A DNA stretch of 34,712 nucleotides from Streptomyces spiralis (GCF_014654675.1 NZ_BNBC01000023.1:1-34712), one strand, 5' to 3'. Shown: positions 23,424-32,253, counted from the first letter of the stretch. The notes: generated by a model not told the origin, from the letters alone. Made by a program: numbers and translations.

Positions 23424-23451
23424 ATCGTATCGACATATTGCGATGTGTCAA
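23424..23451 (-). promoter_or_regulatory. Leaderless oxidoreductase promoter with ArsR-type operator
   Basis: Minus strand: TTGACA (23446-23451), 16-base spacer, TACGAT (23424-23429), six bases, then ATG 23417. The palindrome ATCG-N2-ATAT-N2-CGAT (23429-23444) fills the spacer. The promoter starts directly at the ArsR gene's stop codon. Confidence 0.7.
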
Positions 23452-23793
23452 TCAGACGGTGGCGCCGAACGCCCGTGCCACCTGCGCCAGCCGCTCCTCG
23501 TCGCGCCGGTAGTGGGTCCACTTGCCCACCCGGGTGGGGCGGACGAGCCCCGCCCGCTCGAGCGTGCTCATGTAACTGGAGACGGTCGACTGTGCGAGCC
23601 CCGACTTCGCCTGGATGTGCGTGACACACACGCCGACCGACCGGCGGTCCGCGATCGGCTCGTACTCGCCGAAGTGCGCGTCGGGATCCTTCAGCCACTG
23701 CATGATCTGCAAACGGGCGGGGTTGCCGAGGGCCTTGAACACCTCGATCAGATCACCCGCACCCGATTCCGTCGTCTCCGTCGTCGCGGCCAC
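23452..23793 (-). CDS. ArsR-family transcriptional regulator
   Basis: The 113-residue winged-helix protein starts at GTG 23793 behind GAGAGGGG. Its body reads IEVFKALGNPARLQIMQWLKD, a family-specific insert (FGEYEPIADRRSVGVCVTHIQAKSG), then LAQSTVSSYMSTLERAGLVRPTRVGKWTHYRRDEE. A single Cys (VCVTH) lies directly before the recognition helix, a plausible redox sensor but not a metal site. A GATATC-TC-GATATC repeat upstream (23830-23843) may be its own operator. It precedes the flavodoxin-like oxidoreductase it probably controls. Confidence 0.9.
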   Translation of the reverse strand: MAATTETTESGAGDLIEVFKALGNPARLQIMQWLKDPDAHFGEYEPIADRRSVGVCVTHIQAKSGLAQSTVSSYMSTLERAGLVRPTRVGKWTHYRRDEERLAQVARAFGATV

Positions 23794-23829
23794 GCGCCAC
23801 CCCTCTCGCTCTGCACTCCGACACACCAC

Positions 23830-23843
23830 GATATCTCGATATC
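23830..23843. promoter_or_regulatory. Candidate ArsR operator
   Basis: GATATC-TC-GATATC, a tight repeat of a self-complementary hexamer, lies 37 bases upstream of the ArsR start. It shares ATCG/ATAT elements with the palindrome in the oxidoreductase promoter. Confidence 0.45.
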
Positions 23844-23937
23844 AGGTGCCGGCAGCGGCCGAGGAGCCGCGCCCGGCACCCGCCCGGTGGCGGCCGTGAT
23901 CCGCGGAAAATGCGGGACACATTCCGGGGACAGCCTG

Positions 23938-25083
23938 TCAACGGCACCGGCGGGCGTTGAGCCGGGCGGCCTGGCGCGTCAGGTGGTCGCGCTCGGCCAG
24001 GTTGGGCGCCTTGTGGGCGGCCTCGGCGTACAGCCGTGCCGCCGTCGCCAGGTCGCCGTCGCGCTCGTGGAGGTAGGCCGCCACCGCGGCATGGCGGGGC
24101 AGCGAGGCGTCCAGCGCGGCGAGCGCCGCCAGCCCGGCGCGCGGCCCGTCGGCCTCGCCGACGGCGACCGCACGGTTGAGCCGGACGACCGGGCTGTCGG
24201 TCAGGCGGGCCAGCTCGTCGTACCACTCGACGATCTGCACCCAGTCCGTCTCCTCGGCGGTAGGCGCGTCCGCGTGGAGAGCCGCGATGGCCGCCTGGGC
24301 CTGGAACTCGCCCAGCCGGTCGCGGGCGAGGGCCGCCTGGAGGATCTCGACGCCCTCGGCGATCGACTTCGTGTCCCAGCGGCTTCGGTCCTGCTCGGCG
24401 AGCGGCACCAGGCTGCCGTCGGGCGCGGTCCGGGCGGCGCGCCGGGCGTGGTGGAGCAGCATGAGGGCGAGCAGCCCCGCCACCTCGGGGTGGTCGATCG
24501 CGGCCGCGAGCTGCCGGGTGAGCCGGATGGCCTCGGCGGCGAGGTCGACGTCGCCGGAGTAGCCCTCGTTGAAGACGAGGTACAGGACGCGCAGCACGGT
24601 GGCGACGTCGCCGGGCCGGTCGAAGCGCACTCCGGAGACGGTGCGCTTGGCCCGGCTGATCCGCTGCGCCATGGTCGCTTCGGGCACCAGGTAGGCCCGG
24701 GCGATCTGGCGGGTGGTGAGCCCGCCGACGGCGCGCAGGGTGAGTGCGACCGCCGACGAGGGGGTCAGCGACGGGTGGGCGCACAGGAAGTAGAGCTGAA
24801 GTGTGTCGTCCACCGCGGGCGCCGGCCCGGGCGCCGGCTCCTCTTCCACGAGGTCCTCACGCCTGCGGCGGGCGGTGTCCGAGCGGTTCGCGTCGAGGAA
24901 CTTGCGCCAGGCCACGGTGACCAGCCAGCCCTTCGCGTCCCGCGGCGGGTCGGCCGGCCAGACGCGCAGTGCCTCGACGAGCGCGTCCTGCACGGCGTCC
25001 TCGGCCGCCGCGAAGTCGGCTCCGCGCCGGACGAGGACGGTGAGCACGCTCGGCGTGAGGCTCCTCAGCAGGGCCTCGTTCAT
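23938..25083 (-). CDS. ECF42-group RNA polymerase sigma factor with TPR-like extension
   Basis: The 381-residue protein starts MNEALLRSLTPSVLTVLVRRGADFAAAEDAVQDALVEALRVWP (region 2), then DAKGWLVTVAWRKFLDANRSD, and region 4 in AVALTLRAVGGLTTRQIARAYLVPEATMAQRISRAKRTV. The long C-terminus (FNEGYSGDVDLAAEAIRLTRQL; EWYDELARLTDSPVVRLNRAVAVGEADG; LHERDGDLATAARLYAEAAHKAPN) is the DUF6596/TPR-like extension typical of ECF42, which has no anti-sigma factor and is thought to be regulated by this extension. ATG 25083 overlaps the DGPF gene's stop (TGATG), so the two are coupled. An ECF42-type promoter lies upstream of the pair. Confidence 0.92.
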   Translation of the reverse strand: MNEALLRSLTPSVLTVLVRRGADFAAAEDAVQDALVEALRVWPADPPRDAKGWLVTVAWRKFLDANRSDTARRRREDLVEEEPAPGPAPAVDDTLQLYFLCAHPSLTPSSAVALTLRAVGGLTTRQIARAYLVPEATMAQRISRAKRTVSGVRFDRPGDVATVLRVLYLVFNEGYSGDVDLAAEAIRLTRQLAAAIDHPEVAGLLALMLLHHARRAARTAPDGSLVPLAEQDRSRWDTKSIAEGVEILQAALARDRLGEFQAQAAIAALHADAPTAEETDWVQIVEWYDELARLTDSPVVRLNRAVAVGEADGPRAGLAALAALDASLPRHAAVAAYLHERDGDLATAARLYAEAAHKAPNLAERDHLTRQAARLNARRCR

Positions 25084-25496
25084 CAATGGCACTCGGCGAT
25101 GCCGGGCGTCGCGGTCAGGAACGGGCGCAGCTCCAGCCACTCGTGGATCGGCTTGCCGCCCGCCCCGGGGGCGGCCGACAGCTCCCCGGCCAGCTCGACG
25201 GCGCGCTCGTGGCTGTCGACGTCGATGACCATCCAGCCGGCGATGAGGTCCTTGGTCTCGGCGAACGGCCCGTCGGTGACCGGCGGGCGCCCCTCACCGT
25301 CGTAGCGGACCCACGCTCCCTCCGGGGCGAGTGCCTGGCCGTCGACGAACTCCCCGGTCTTCTCCAGCCGTGCCGCGAAGTCGTTCATGTACTGGATGTG
25401 CGCCGAGATCTCCTCCGGCGTCCACTGGTCCATCGGCACGTCGTTCACGGCGGCCGGGGCGCCGCGGTAGTGCTTGAGCAGCAGGTACTTGGCCAT
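25083..25496 (-). CDS. DGPF/YCII-domain protein, ECF42 partner
   Basis: The 137-residue protein has the DGPF pattern of the YCII family: MAKYLLLKHYRG, WTPEEISAHIQYMNDFAARLEKTGEFVDGQALAPEG, then the name-giving TDGPFAETKDLIAGWMVIDVDS and HERAVELAGELSAAPGAGG with a final EWLELRPF. It has a good GAGGAG site eight bases before the ATG. Genes of this kind almost always accompany ECF42 sigma factors and are their main targets; their biochemical role is still unknown. The stop overlaps the sigma factor start. Confidence 0.92.
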   Translation of the reverse strand: MAKYLLLKHYRGAPAAVNDVPMDQWTPEEISAHIQYMNDFAARLEKTGEFVDGQALAPEGAWVRYDGEGRPPVTDGPFAETKDLIAGWMVIDVDSHERAVELAGELSAAPGAGGKPIHEWLELRPFLTATPGIAECH

Positions 25497-25548
25497 GGTG
25501 GTGCTCCTCGGTCCTGGTGCGACCCATTGTGGTCGCGTTCACCCCGGG

Positions 25549-25575
25549 GACGGAGCCCGTCACGGATTCTCGACA
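25549..25575 (-). promoter_or_regulatory. ECF42-type promoter of the DGPF-sigma operon
   Basis: Minus strand: TGTCGA (25570-25575), 17 bases, CGTC (25549-25552). This matches the ECF42 promoter consensus as I remember it (TGTCGA and CG(A/T)C), and fits autoregulation. The leader would be about 45 bases. Confidence 0.65.
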
Positions 25576-25677
25576 TCGCCGCCCGAAATTTTTTTGACCG
25601 GTAAGTTCCGGGGGTGTTCGGTTCCGTCGGACGCGGCTCGACCGGCGCGACCGGGACCGGAGCGACGGAGGTTCGTC

Positions 25678-27247
25678 GTGGGGGGAACATTGCTGGAGCC
25701 ATGGGGAGCGCATGACCTGCGGCATCCTTTGCATGACCCGGAGAGGCTCGACCGCTGGTACCGGTGGTCGCTCGCCGTCCTGCTCGCCCTGTCGGCCGGG
25801 CTGAGTGGGCCTCTGGAAGCTGGACCGTGACGCGTCGTCCTGGCGGGACGAGACCGTCAGCTACGCCGTGGGGAAGCGTTCCCTGAGCGAGCTGTGGCTC
25901 CTGGTGCAGCACATCGACGCCGTCCACGGCCTGTACTACTTCCTGGCCCACGTGCTGCTGGCCGTACGGGACGACGGCGTGCCGACCCTGCGCGTCCTGT
26001 CGGTGCTCGGCACGCTGACCGCCGTGCTGGGAGTGCGCGCCATCGGCAGCCGGCTCGGCGACCCGGCGACCGGGTTCCTGGCCGGGGTCGCCTTCCTGTG
26101 CGTTCCCCAGGTGCAGTTCTACGCGCAGGAGGCCCGCTCCTATGCGCTGGTGAGCGCCTCGGTGGTGTGGGCGACGTGGTTCTTCGTGCGTGCGCTGCAG
26201 GACGACCGGCGACGCTGGTGGACCGGATACGCGGGGTTGCTCCTCCTGGCCGGGTGGCTGCACGTTTTCGCCCTGCTGGTTCTCCTCGCGCACGCCGTGA
26301 CGCTCTGGCGCGGCGGGCACCTGGGCCGTCTCGGCCGGCGCTGGCTGTCGGTGATCGCCTTCGTCGGTTGTGCCGTGGCTCCGCTGGCGGTGGTCAGTGC
26401 CGGTCAGGCCTCGGCGCAGCTGGACTGGCTGGGCCGACCAGGACTTCAGGACTGGCTGGGATTCGCGGTACCTGCCCTGGTGGCAGCCGCCCTGGGCCGG
26501 CTGCTTCGCCGGCACGGCGGGGACCCGGCCGGAGCGGCGACGCTTCCACTGATCGGCGTCCCGCTCATGGTCGTCCCGGCCGGCTTCCTGCTGACCGTGT
26601 CCGTCGTTCATCCCTGGTACGTCGACCGCTACGTGCTGTACTGCATGTCCGGGCCGGCCCTCCTCGTCGGCGGAGCCCTGCGGCACTGGCAGTTGATCCT
26701 CCGGGCGGAGGCGGATCCGGCGCGCAGACGGCGCCGGCTGTACGCCAAGGCAGCCACGGCCTGCGCCGTCCTCTCGGCGCTCGGCCCCTGGTACTGGCAG
26801 ATGCGCTCCCCGGCGAGCCGCACCGACACCGTGGAGAGCTACTGGGGACTGACGGTCAGCGCGCCGGGAGACCCCGAACCGGTACTGTTCGAGCCCGCCC
26901 GCCGCCGTGCGTGGATCCTGGCCCGGCCCCGGAGCTTCGGGCCACTGGACGACATCGCGCTGACGCGGACCCCGGCTGCCTCCGGCACGCTGTACGGCGT
27001 CGAGGCGCCCCCGGACGTCATCCGGCAGCGCATGCTCCGGCACCGCGAGATCAACGTCCTGCGCGATCGTCCCGGACAGCCGCAGGACAACACGCCCGCG
27101 GAGATCACCAAGCGGGACGTCCTGCGCCGGCACTACCGGCTCTGCTGGGTGATCCCGGTCAACGGCGGTGAATCCGCGATCTTCATCCGCCGCGACGCCG
27201 CCCCGACGAACCCTCTGTGCGCGCCCGGGCGCGACATCTACAGCTGA
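25678..27247 (+). CDS. GT-C type membrane glycosyltransferase (family 39-like), with one apparent frameshift
   Basis: GTG 25678 has a strong GGAGG six bases upstream and opens WSLAVLLALSAGLSG, the first membrane segment, but this frame stops at 25830. The rest, starting at LWKLDRDASSWRDETVSYAVGKRSL, is in the next frame from about 25811 to 27247. Removing one C near 25810 restores a 522-residue protein. It has about nine to ten membrane segments, the acidic DRDASSWRDE loop and the YAQEARSYAL motif typical of actinobacterial dolichyl-phosphate-mannose-type transferases, and a soluble C-terminal domain. Either the gene is broken, the sequence has an error, or translation restarts at the weak GTG 25805 without the first helix. 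Acceptor and sugar are unknown. Confidence 0.75.
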
Positions 27248-28680
27248 CCCTCTCGAGGACCCCTCGCGGCCGTCGTCGGGGGCGGGGTGCGGGCACCCGG
27301 GATCTGTACGACGGCCTCGGTGCCCTGAGTTTCGGCGGCCCGCAGGGTCACCGTGCCACCGGCCTCCTGGACCGCTTTCGCCACGATGGCCAGCCCCAGC
27401 CCGCTTCCGGGCAGGCTCCGGGAGGTGGGCGAGCGCCAGAAGCGGTCGAACACGTGCGGCAGTTCATCGGCGGCGATCCCTGGCCCCTGGTCGCGTACCG
27501 TGAGCCGGCCGTTGCCGAGCCGGAGGCTCACGACCGCCTCCGGCGGAGAGAACTTCACCGCGTTGTCGAGCAGGTTCACGATGGCTCGCTCAAGGGCGGC
27601 GGCATCAGCAATGACGTACCACTCGTCCAGGTCACTGGTGAACCGGACCTCGTTTCCCCGGGGTCTGACTCGCTCCAAGGCCCTCCTGGCCACCTCGTGC
27701 AGGGGAACGACGGCGTATGTCGCCCTGCCCTGCTGAGCGTCGGACCGGGACAGCTCCTGGAGGTCGGCGATGAGGACGGCGAGTTCCCCGGTCTGCGACT
27801 CCACGGAGTCGAGCAGGTCGTCCAGTGCCCCTTCGGGGAGTTTCCGGCCCGATCTGTAGCTTTTGGCCAGGAGCTGGATGTTCGCCCGGAGCGAGGTCAG
27901 CGGGGTGCGCAATTCGTGTCCCGCGTCGGCGATGAGCTGCTGCTGGCTCTCCCGGGAGGCCGCAAGGGCTTCCGTCATGTCGTTGAAGCTCCTGGACAGC
28001 CGGGCGATCTCATCACCGCCGTCGACAGGTATCCGGACCGTCAGATCCTGGGTGCGAGCGATGAGCTCCGCCACTCGCGTCAGATGCTCCACCGGCTTCA
28101 GGCCGCCGCGGCTGATCGCGACACCGGCGGTGGCCGCACCGACGACGCCGACCCCTGCGAAGCCCAACAGCGCCAGAGCGAGATTGTTCAGAGGTTTGTC
28201 CACCACATCGAGAGGCTGCGCGATGGATACGGCGTAGCCTCCGGAAAGCCTCGCCGGCATGGTCGGCCGGGTCGTCGACACCCGCATGCTCTGCCCGCCC
28301 TCGGACACCGTGTCGTGTATCGCCGAACCGAGGAGTCCCCGTGCCACGGCGATGTCGGTGGCACGGATCTCCAGCTTCTTGTTGCCGGGCGCGACGCACG
28401 CCGTTCCGTCCGATGTGATGACCTGCACCACATAGGGGGTCGGTGTCTCGTTCCGTTGTTCCGGCCCGTGCAGTTCGGCACCGCACAGACTGAGCAGTTC
28501 CTGCACATAGCCGGGCGACGCCTGAACGTTCCGCAGATTCGAGTCCAGTTGGTGCGCCAGCTGCTGCTTGGTGACCAGCCATGACGCTATCGCGACAGCA
28601 CTGACGGCCACGGTCACCGCCACGGCGGCGGACAGCCCGAGCCTCAGTCGCAGGCTCAGGCGCCTGAACGCGTTCCTCAT
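27238..28680 (-). CDS. Sensor histidine kinase, MprB-like
   Basis: The 480-residue protein has two membrane segments (about 12-36 and 166-190) around a 130-residue extracellular sensor with two Cys (about 66 and 95), then a HAMP domain, HisKA with the phosphorylated His255 (DAGHELRTPLTSLRANI), and a HATPase domain (IVNLLDNAVKFSP; DQGPGIAADELPHVFDRFWR; GSGLGLAIV). The architecture equals MprB/CseC-like kinases that sense envelope stress. No response regulator lies on either side: upstream are 260 non-coding bases and a rhamnosidase gene, downstream a converging glycosyltransferase whose last ten bases overlap this gene's 3' end. It may be an orphan, or its partner gene was lost. Confidence 0.92.
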   Translation of the reverse strand: MRNAFRRLSLRLRLGLSAAVAVTVAVSAVAIASWLVTKQQLAHQLDSNLRNVQASPGYVQELLSLCGAELHGPEQRNETPTPYVVQVITSDGTACVAPGNKKLEIRATDIAVARGLLGSAIHDTVSEGGQSMRVSTTRPTMPARLSGGYAVSIAQPLDVVDKPLNNLALALLGFAGVGVVGAATAGVAISRGGLKPVEHLTRVAELIARTQDLTVRIPVDGGDEIARLSRSFNDMTEALAASRESQQQLIADAGHELRTPLTSLRANIQLLAKSYRSGRKLPEGALDDLLDSVESQTGELAVLIADLQELSRSDAQQGRATYAVVPLHEVARRALERVRPRGNEVRFTSDLDEWYVIADAAALERAIVNLLDNAVKFSPPEAVVSLRLGNGRLTVRDQGPGIAADELPHVFDRFWRSPTSRSLPGSGLGLAIVAKAVQEAGGTVTLRAAETQGTEAVVQIPGARTPPPTTAARGPREGQL

Positions 28681-28806
28681 GTCAGGAGTCCCCCGGATGT
28701 TCCTCGGCCGCCCCTCACTCGCAGAGGCGAGAGGGTGACCTGAAGAGTGTGGGTCCTCATGATGAGAATCAGCTGAACCGCCCAGGCCGCGGCCGCCGGC
28801 GGACTG

Positions 28807-28859
28807 CCGCCGGACGACGGTCCGCCGGCCGACTCGACCGACAGACCACCGTCCGGCGG
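28807..28859. terminator. Hairpin in the kinase-rhamnosidase gap
   Basis: CCGCCGGACG (28807-28816) pairs fully with CGTCCGGCGG (28850-28859). The 33-base loop is GC-rich and partly self-complementary. It may help stop transcription coming from the rhamnosidase gene or sit in the kinase leader. Confidence 0.4.
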
Positions 28860-28862
28860 GGT

Positions 28863-28896
28863 GTCACGAGCGCCGGCACGCGTCGGCGCTCGTGAC
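28863..28896 (-). terminator. Strong terminator hairpin after the rhamnosidase gene
   Basis: A perfect 13-base stem, GTCACGAGCGCCG (28863-28875) with CGGCGCTCGTGAC (28884-28896), and an eight-base loop, 45 bases after the rhamnosidase stop. No T run follows, as usual in Streptomyces. Confidence 0.7.
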
Positions 28897-28940
28897 CGTC
28901 GAACTCGGCAGTCTCACGCCCGCTCGCGACGGCAGGGTTC

Positions 28941-31900
28941 TCACGCCACCGTCGCCTGGCCGTACGGCACCAGCCGGACCGGGCCGACCAGGCCGTACGC
29001 CTGGCGTGTCGTCGTGCCGAACACCGCCGGGTCGGCGACGCGCAGCCGGTTGATCAGGGGGACGGCCACCTCGACCTCGATGGTGTTGGTGCCGCGGCGC
29101 AGCCACGGGCCGACGTCGAGGACGGGATGGACGCGGTCCACCGGGTCCATCGGGGTGCCGTTGACGCTGACCCGGCAGGTGTCGCTGACCTGGCCGAGCT
29201 CCAGCATCGCGCCGGTGTCGCCCTGCCAGGTGTCCGGCAGGGTCACGGTGGTGCGGTAGCGGCCGATGCCGCCAACATCGGACAGCTCCGTGATCTGCGA
29301 CCAGGGAAGAAGCGCGTCGAGGGACAGCGTGTGGGCGACGGTCCGCGTACTGGTCGCCCGGTCGCCGGGCTGCCAGTCCTCCACCTCCAGGGTCCAGGCG
29401 GCCGGGGTGACGGGGTCGGGCACCGCCGCGATCTCCGAGACGACCGTACGGCCCTGGGACAGGCGTGTGGTGAAGGTTCCGGCGGCAGCGGCGCGGACGA
29501 CCAGTCCGCCGTCGCCGGTGAACAGCGCCTGGTCGGCGTCGGTGGTCACGGCGTGCGGCCGGTCGCCGTGCCGGTCCCCGAACGACCCCGGCTTCGCCAG
29601 GGCGACGATCAGGGTCTCCCCGGGTTCCAGGGCCACCCGCAGGGTGACCGAGTCACCGTCGTCGCCGTACTGGCCGAGGCGTACGGCCTTGCCGCTCCAC
29701 GCGTCGAGCACGTACGGCACCGTCGTGCCGCCGTGCGTGCGGCGCAGCGTCACCTCGTGGTCGATCCGGGCGACGGGCGGCTTGACGTTCTCGGCGTGCT
29801 TGCCGTTGCACAGGTAGTAGAAGTCGGCGTCGGCGGTGACCCGGTGGGCGTTCAGCAGCGTGGAGGAGGTGCCGTGCACGACGTCGGGGATCACCCCGAG
29901 CGCGGCGAGGGCATCGCCCACCAGAGTCTTGTCGCTCACGCGCCGGACGTTGGGCAGCGCGAGGAGCTCGTCGAGGACGCCCTGCAGTTCCGCGGTCTCG
30001 CCGGCCGCCGGCACCCCCGGAGTCAGCGCCGCGTCGAACGCGCCGTACACGACGGTCGCCAGCCCCGCCTTCGCGAACTGCAGCAGCTTGCGGGCGTCCG
30101 CGAGGGCGAGCGTCGGGGTCGAGCCGTAGAAGAAGTCGCTCTCCAGGAACAGCGCCTTGTACGCGGGACCGTCCGGAGCGAGGCGCCCCCCGCGGACGGT
30201 GGCGCTCGGCAGGTCGAGCAGTGGGCTGCTGAGGAACTGGTGGCTCCAGCCCAGCGGCACGCCGGTGGAGGTGAACCAGGAGGCGCCGATGCCGGTGGCC
30301 GAGTACCCGGTCTGCCGGAACACGGCCACATCGGCCCGCGCGGTGCCGGACTGCAGGACGCGGTGGACGCGCCCCAGGTAGCCGGAGACGTCCTCGGCGT
30401 GCCGCCAGGTGGGCTGCCGGGGTCCCCAGGACTCGCCGTAGCCGGGCGCGCCGTTGTACGGACTGAACGCGGCGAAGCCGGGCCAGCTCACGCCGGGGAC
30501 GGTGGCGTAGGAGAAGCCGTGCAGGACCGTCTGGTTGACGCCCGCCGCGTACGCCCCGCCCATGGTGCGCAGGATCCGGTCCCAGGTGGTGCTGTAGGCC
30601 GTGCCCGCGTACGCGCCCGCCTCGCAGGACAGCACCGGGTGCCCGGCCATGTCCCGGCCGCCGGCCAGGCATCGGTAGTCGTCCAGGTTCTTGAAGCCGA
30701 GCGACTCGCCCTCGGGGATGTCGAGGAGGGCGGCGGAGGCGATGGAGTCGGTCTGCAGTCCGTACGGCTGCGACCGCAGCTGCATGCCGAGGCCGTGCGC
30801 CCAGTCGCGCAGCGCGGCGATGTGGTGGCGGTTGAAGAGGATCGACACGGTCTCCCAGAAGTCGTGCCGTATCTGGCGGGTCAGTTCCGCCTCGAAGGCG
30901 AAGACCTGGTTGCTGTTGTCGAGCACGATCGCCGGGAGGTACGGCGCGAGGGCCCGGCCGGTGTGCTCCTCGAAGGCCTTCGGCAGGTCCGGCGTCCACT
31001 GCAGGCCCTTGGTCTCCAGCTCGATGGAGTCCTCGAAGAAGGCGCCGCCGGCGGCCTTCAGCAGCTGCTTCACCTCGCGGGTGAGGAGGTTGTCCTCCCA
31101 GTAGCGGGTGATCGCGGCGGTGCCGGCGGCGCTGAAGTGGTCGACGACATAGGCGGCGGGGGAGGAGTGCGGGCCGCCCTCGGGCTGCTGGGCCGAGCCG
31201 CGCTGCCAGTAGGAGAGCACCACCCAGTCGCCGTCGGCGGGCGCGGTCCACGTGAGGCTTCCGCCGCTGACGCGATCGGTCAGGTCGGTGACGGAGTCGG
31301 CGTCGAGACCGGTCTCCTTGCGCGTGGAGTTGGCGGTGTTCACCCGTGCCGCCTGGACGGCGACGAGTCGCTGCTCGGTGACGCCGGAGGGCGCCGCGTG
31401 CACCGGGGCCGGGACCGGGCCGTCGTAGGTGGCGCCGCCGGCCAAGGACGCCTTGCCGTAGGCGAGTTCCTTGGCCGCGGCGTCGTCCTGCGGGGTGACG
31501 CCGGGGACGGCGGCGGGCCAGCTCGGGCCGATGGTGAGGTCGATGGTGAGCCCCCGGCGCGCGGCCCGCCGCAGGGCGGCCTCGACGCCCTCCCGCCACG
31601 GCTTGCTGCCCCAGCCGTGGCGGGCGGTGTCCAGGACGGACGTGTCGCTGATGCTGTGGTGCACGGCGGCGATCTCGGCGCCCCCGAAGCCGGCGTCGGC
31701 CATCTGGTCGATCTCACGGGCGACTTCGTCGGGGTCGACCAGGCCGTCCGGCCACCACCAGCGGAACTTGGGGCGCACGGCGCGGGCCGGCCGGGCGAAC
31801 CAGTCGGCGTCGAGGGCCGCGTCGGTGGCGGGGGGCGTGGCGGGAGCCGCGGTGGCCGCCGCGGCGGCCGGCGACGGAGCCGAACCGAGGGCGACCGTGG

Positions 31901-31973
31901 CCCCGGCCACCAGACCGGCCGCCAGCACCGTGCGGCGTCTTGTCCCGCGCCCTTGAGAGAGGGATTCGTGCAT
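28941..31973 (-). CDS. Tat-exported alpha-L-rhamnosidase, GH106 type
   Basis: The 1010-residue protein has a Tat signal (GTRRRTVLAAGLVAGATVALGSA). The mature part starts FARPARAVRPKFRWWWPDGLVDPDEVAREIDQMADAGFGGAEIAAVHH, typical of GH106-like rhamnosidases. The central part has FFEDSIELETKGLQWTPDLPKAFEEHTGR, LGMQLRSQPYGLQTDSIASAALLDIPEGES and a YSTTWDRILRTMGGAYAAGVNQTVLHGF stretch. The last 130 residues form a galactose-binding-like beta-sandwich (GRYRTTVTLPDTW, GAMLELGQVSDTCRVSVNGTPMDP). It releases rhamnose from plant or algal glycans outside the cell. ATG 31973 is preferred to an upstream TTG. A LacI-type operator lies 39 bases upstream. No transporter is adjacent, so product uptake must be encoded elsewhere. 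Confidence 0.87.
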   Translation of the reverse strand: MHESLSQGRGTRRRTVLAAGLVAGATVALGSAPSPAAAAATAAPATPPATDAALDADWFARPARAVRPKFRWWWPDGLVDPDEVAREIDQMADAGFGGAEIAAVHHSISDTSVLDTARHGWGSKPWREGVEAALRRAARRGLTIDLTIGPSWPAAVPGVTPQDDAAAKELAYGKASLAGGATYDGPVPAPVHAAPSGVTEQRLVAVQAARVNTANSTRKETGLDADSVTDLTDRVSGGSLTWTAPADGDWVVLSYWQRGSAQQPEGGPHSSPAAYVVDHFSAAGTAAITRYWEDNLLTREVKQLLKAAGGAFFEDSIELETKGLQWTPDLPKAFEEHTGRALAPYLPAIVLDNSNQVFAFEAELTRQIRHDFWETVSILFNRHHIAALRDWAHGLGMQLRSQPYGLQTDSIASAALLDIPEGESLGFKNLDDYRCLAGGRDMAGHPVLSCEAGAYAGTAYSTTWDRILRTMGGAYAAGVNQTVLHGFSYATVPGVSWPGFAAFSPYNGAPGYGESWGPRQPTWRHAEDVSGYLGRVHRVLQSGTARADVAVFRQTGYSATGIGASWFTSTGVPLGWSHQFLSSPLLDLPSATVRGGRLAPDGPAYKALFLESDFFYGSTPTLALADARKLLQFAKAGLATVVYGAFDAALTPGVPAAGETAELQGVLDELLALPNVRRVSDKTLVGDALAALGVIPDVVHGTSSTLLNAHRVTADADFYYLCNGKHAENVKPPVARIDHEVTLRRTHGGTTVPYVLDAWSGKAVRLGQYGDDGDSVTLRVALEPGETLIVALAKPGSFGDRHGDRPHAVTTDADQALFTGDGGLVVRAAAAGTFTTRLSQGRTVVSEIAAVPDPVTPAAWTLEVEDWQPGDRATSTRTVAHTLSLDALLPWSQITELSDVGGIGRYRTTVTLPDTWQGDTGAMLELGQVSDTCRVSVNGTPMDPVDRVHPVLDVGPWLRRGTNTIEVEVAVPLINRLRVADPAVFGTTTRQAYGLVGPVRLVPYGQATVA

Positions 31974-32011
31974 GATGTTCCGCCCCAAAGCTGTTACTGG
32001 TGAGTTGGTGG

Positions 32012-32025
32012 TTGAATCGTTTCAA
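32012..32025. promoter_or_regulatory. LacI-type operator upstream of the rhamnosidase gene
   Basis: TTGAATCGTTTCAA is a CG-centred palindrome with one mismatched pair per arm, the form expected for LacI-family regulators (compare TGxAAxCGxTTxCA sites). It lies 39 bases upstream of the rhamnosidase start. A second short palindrome, GACAGCTGTC, lies at 32080-32089. Confidence 0.65.
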
Positions 32026-32253
32026 TCCCGATGAGTGCCGGAACGCTAAGTCCGCGAGGACAGTGGCGTCAAGATCCGTGACAGCTGTCGGTGCGGGATC
32101 CTGAGCCCTGAACACGCCCCGTCCGACTCCCGGTCCCGCCTCGTCGGCGCACTCCCGCCCCCTACCCGTCCCGCTCACGTACTCCGGCCCCGGTCCCGTC
32201 CCACCGGCGTACTAGGGTTCACACGGACAACATCGGCGGTCGAGGGGGCGGTC

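Noticed and set aside
25445..27133. 562-codon minus-strand frame over the glycosyltransferase
   Set aside because: Antisense shadow with Arg/Gln/Pro-rich content and no recognisable domain.
29127..32003. 958-codon plus-strand frame over the rhamnosidase
   Set aside because: Gly/Val/Arg-rich antisense shadow without motifs; the minus-strand gene has a Tat signal and clear domains.
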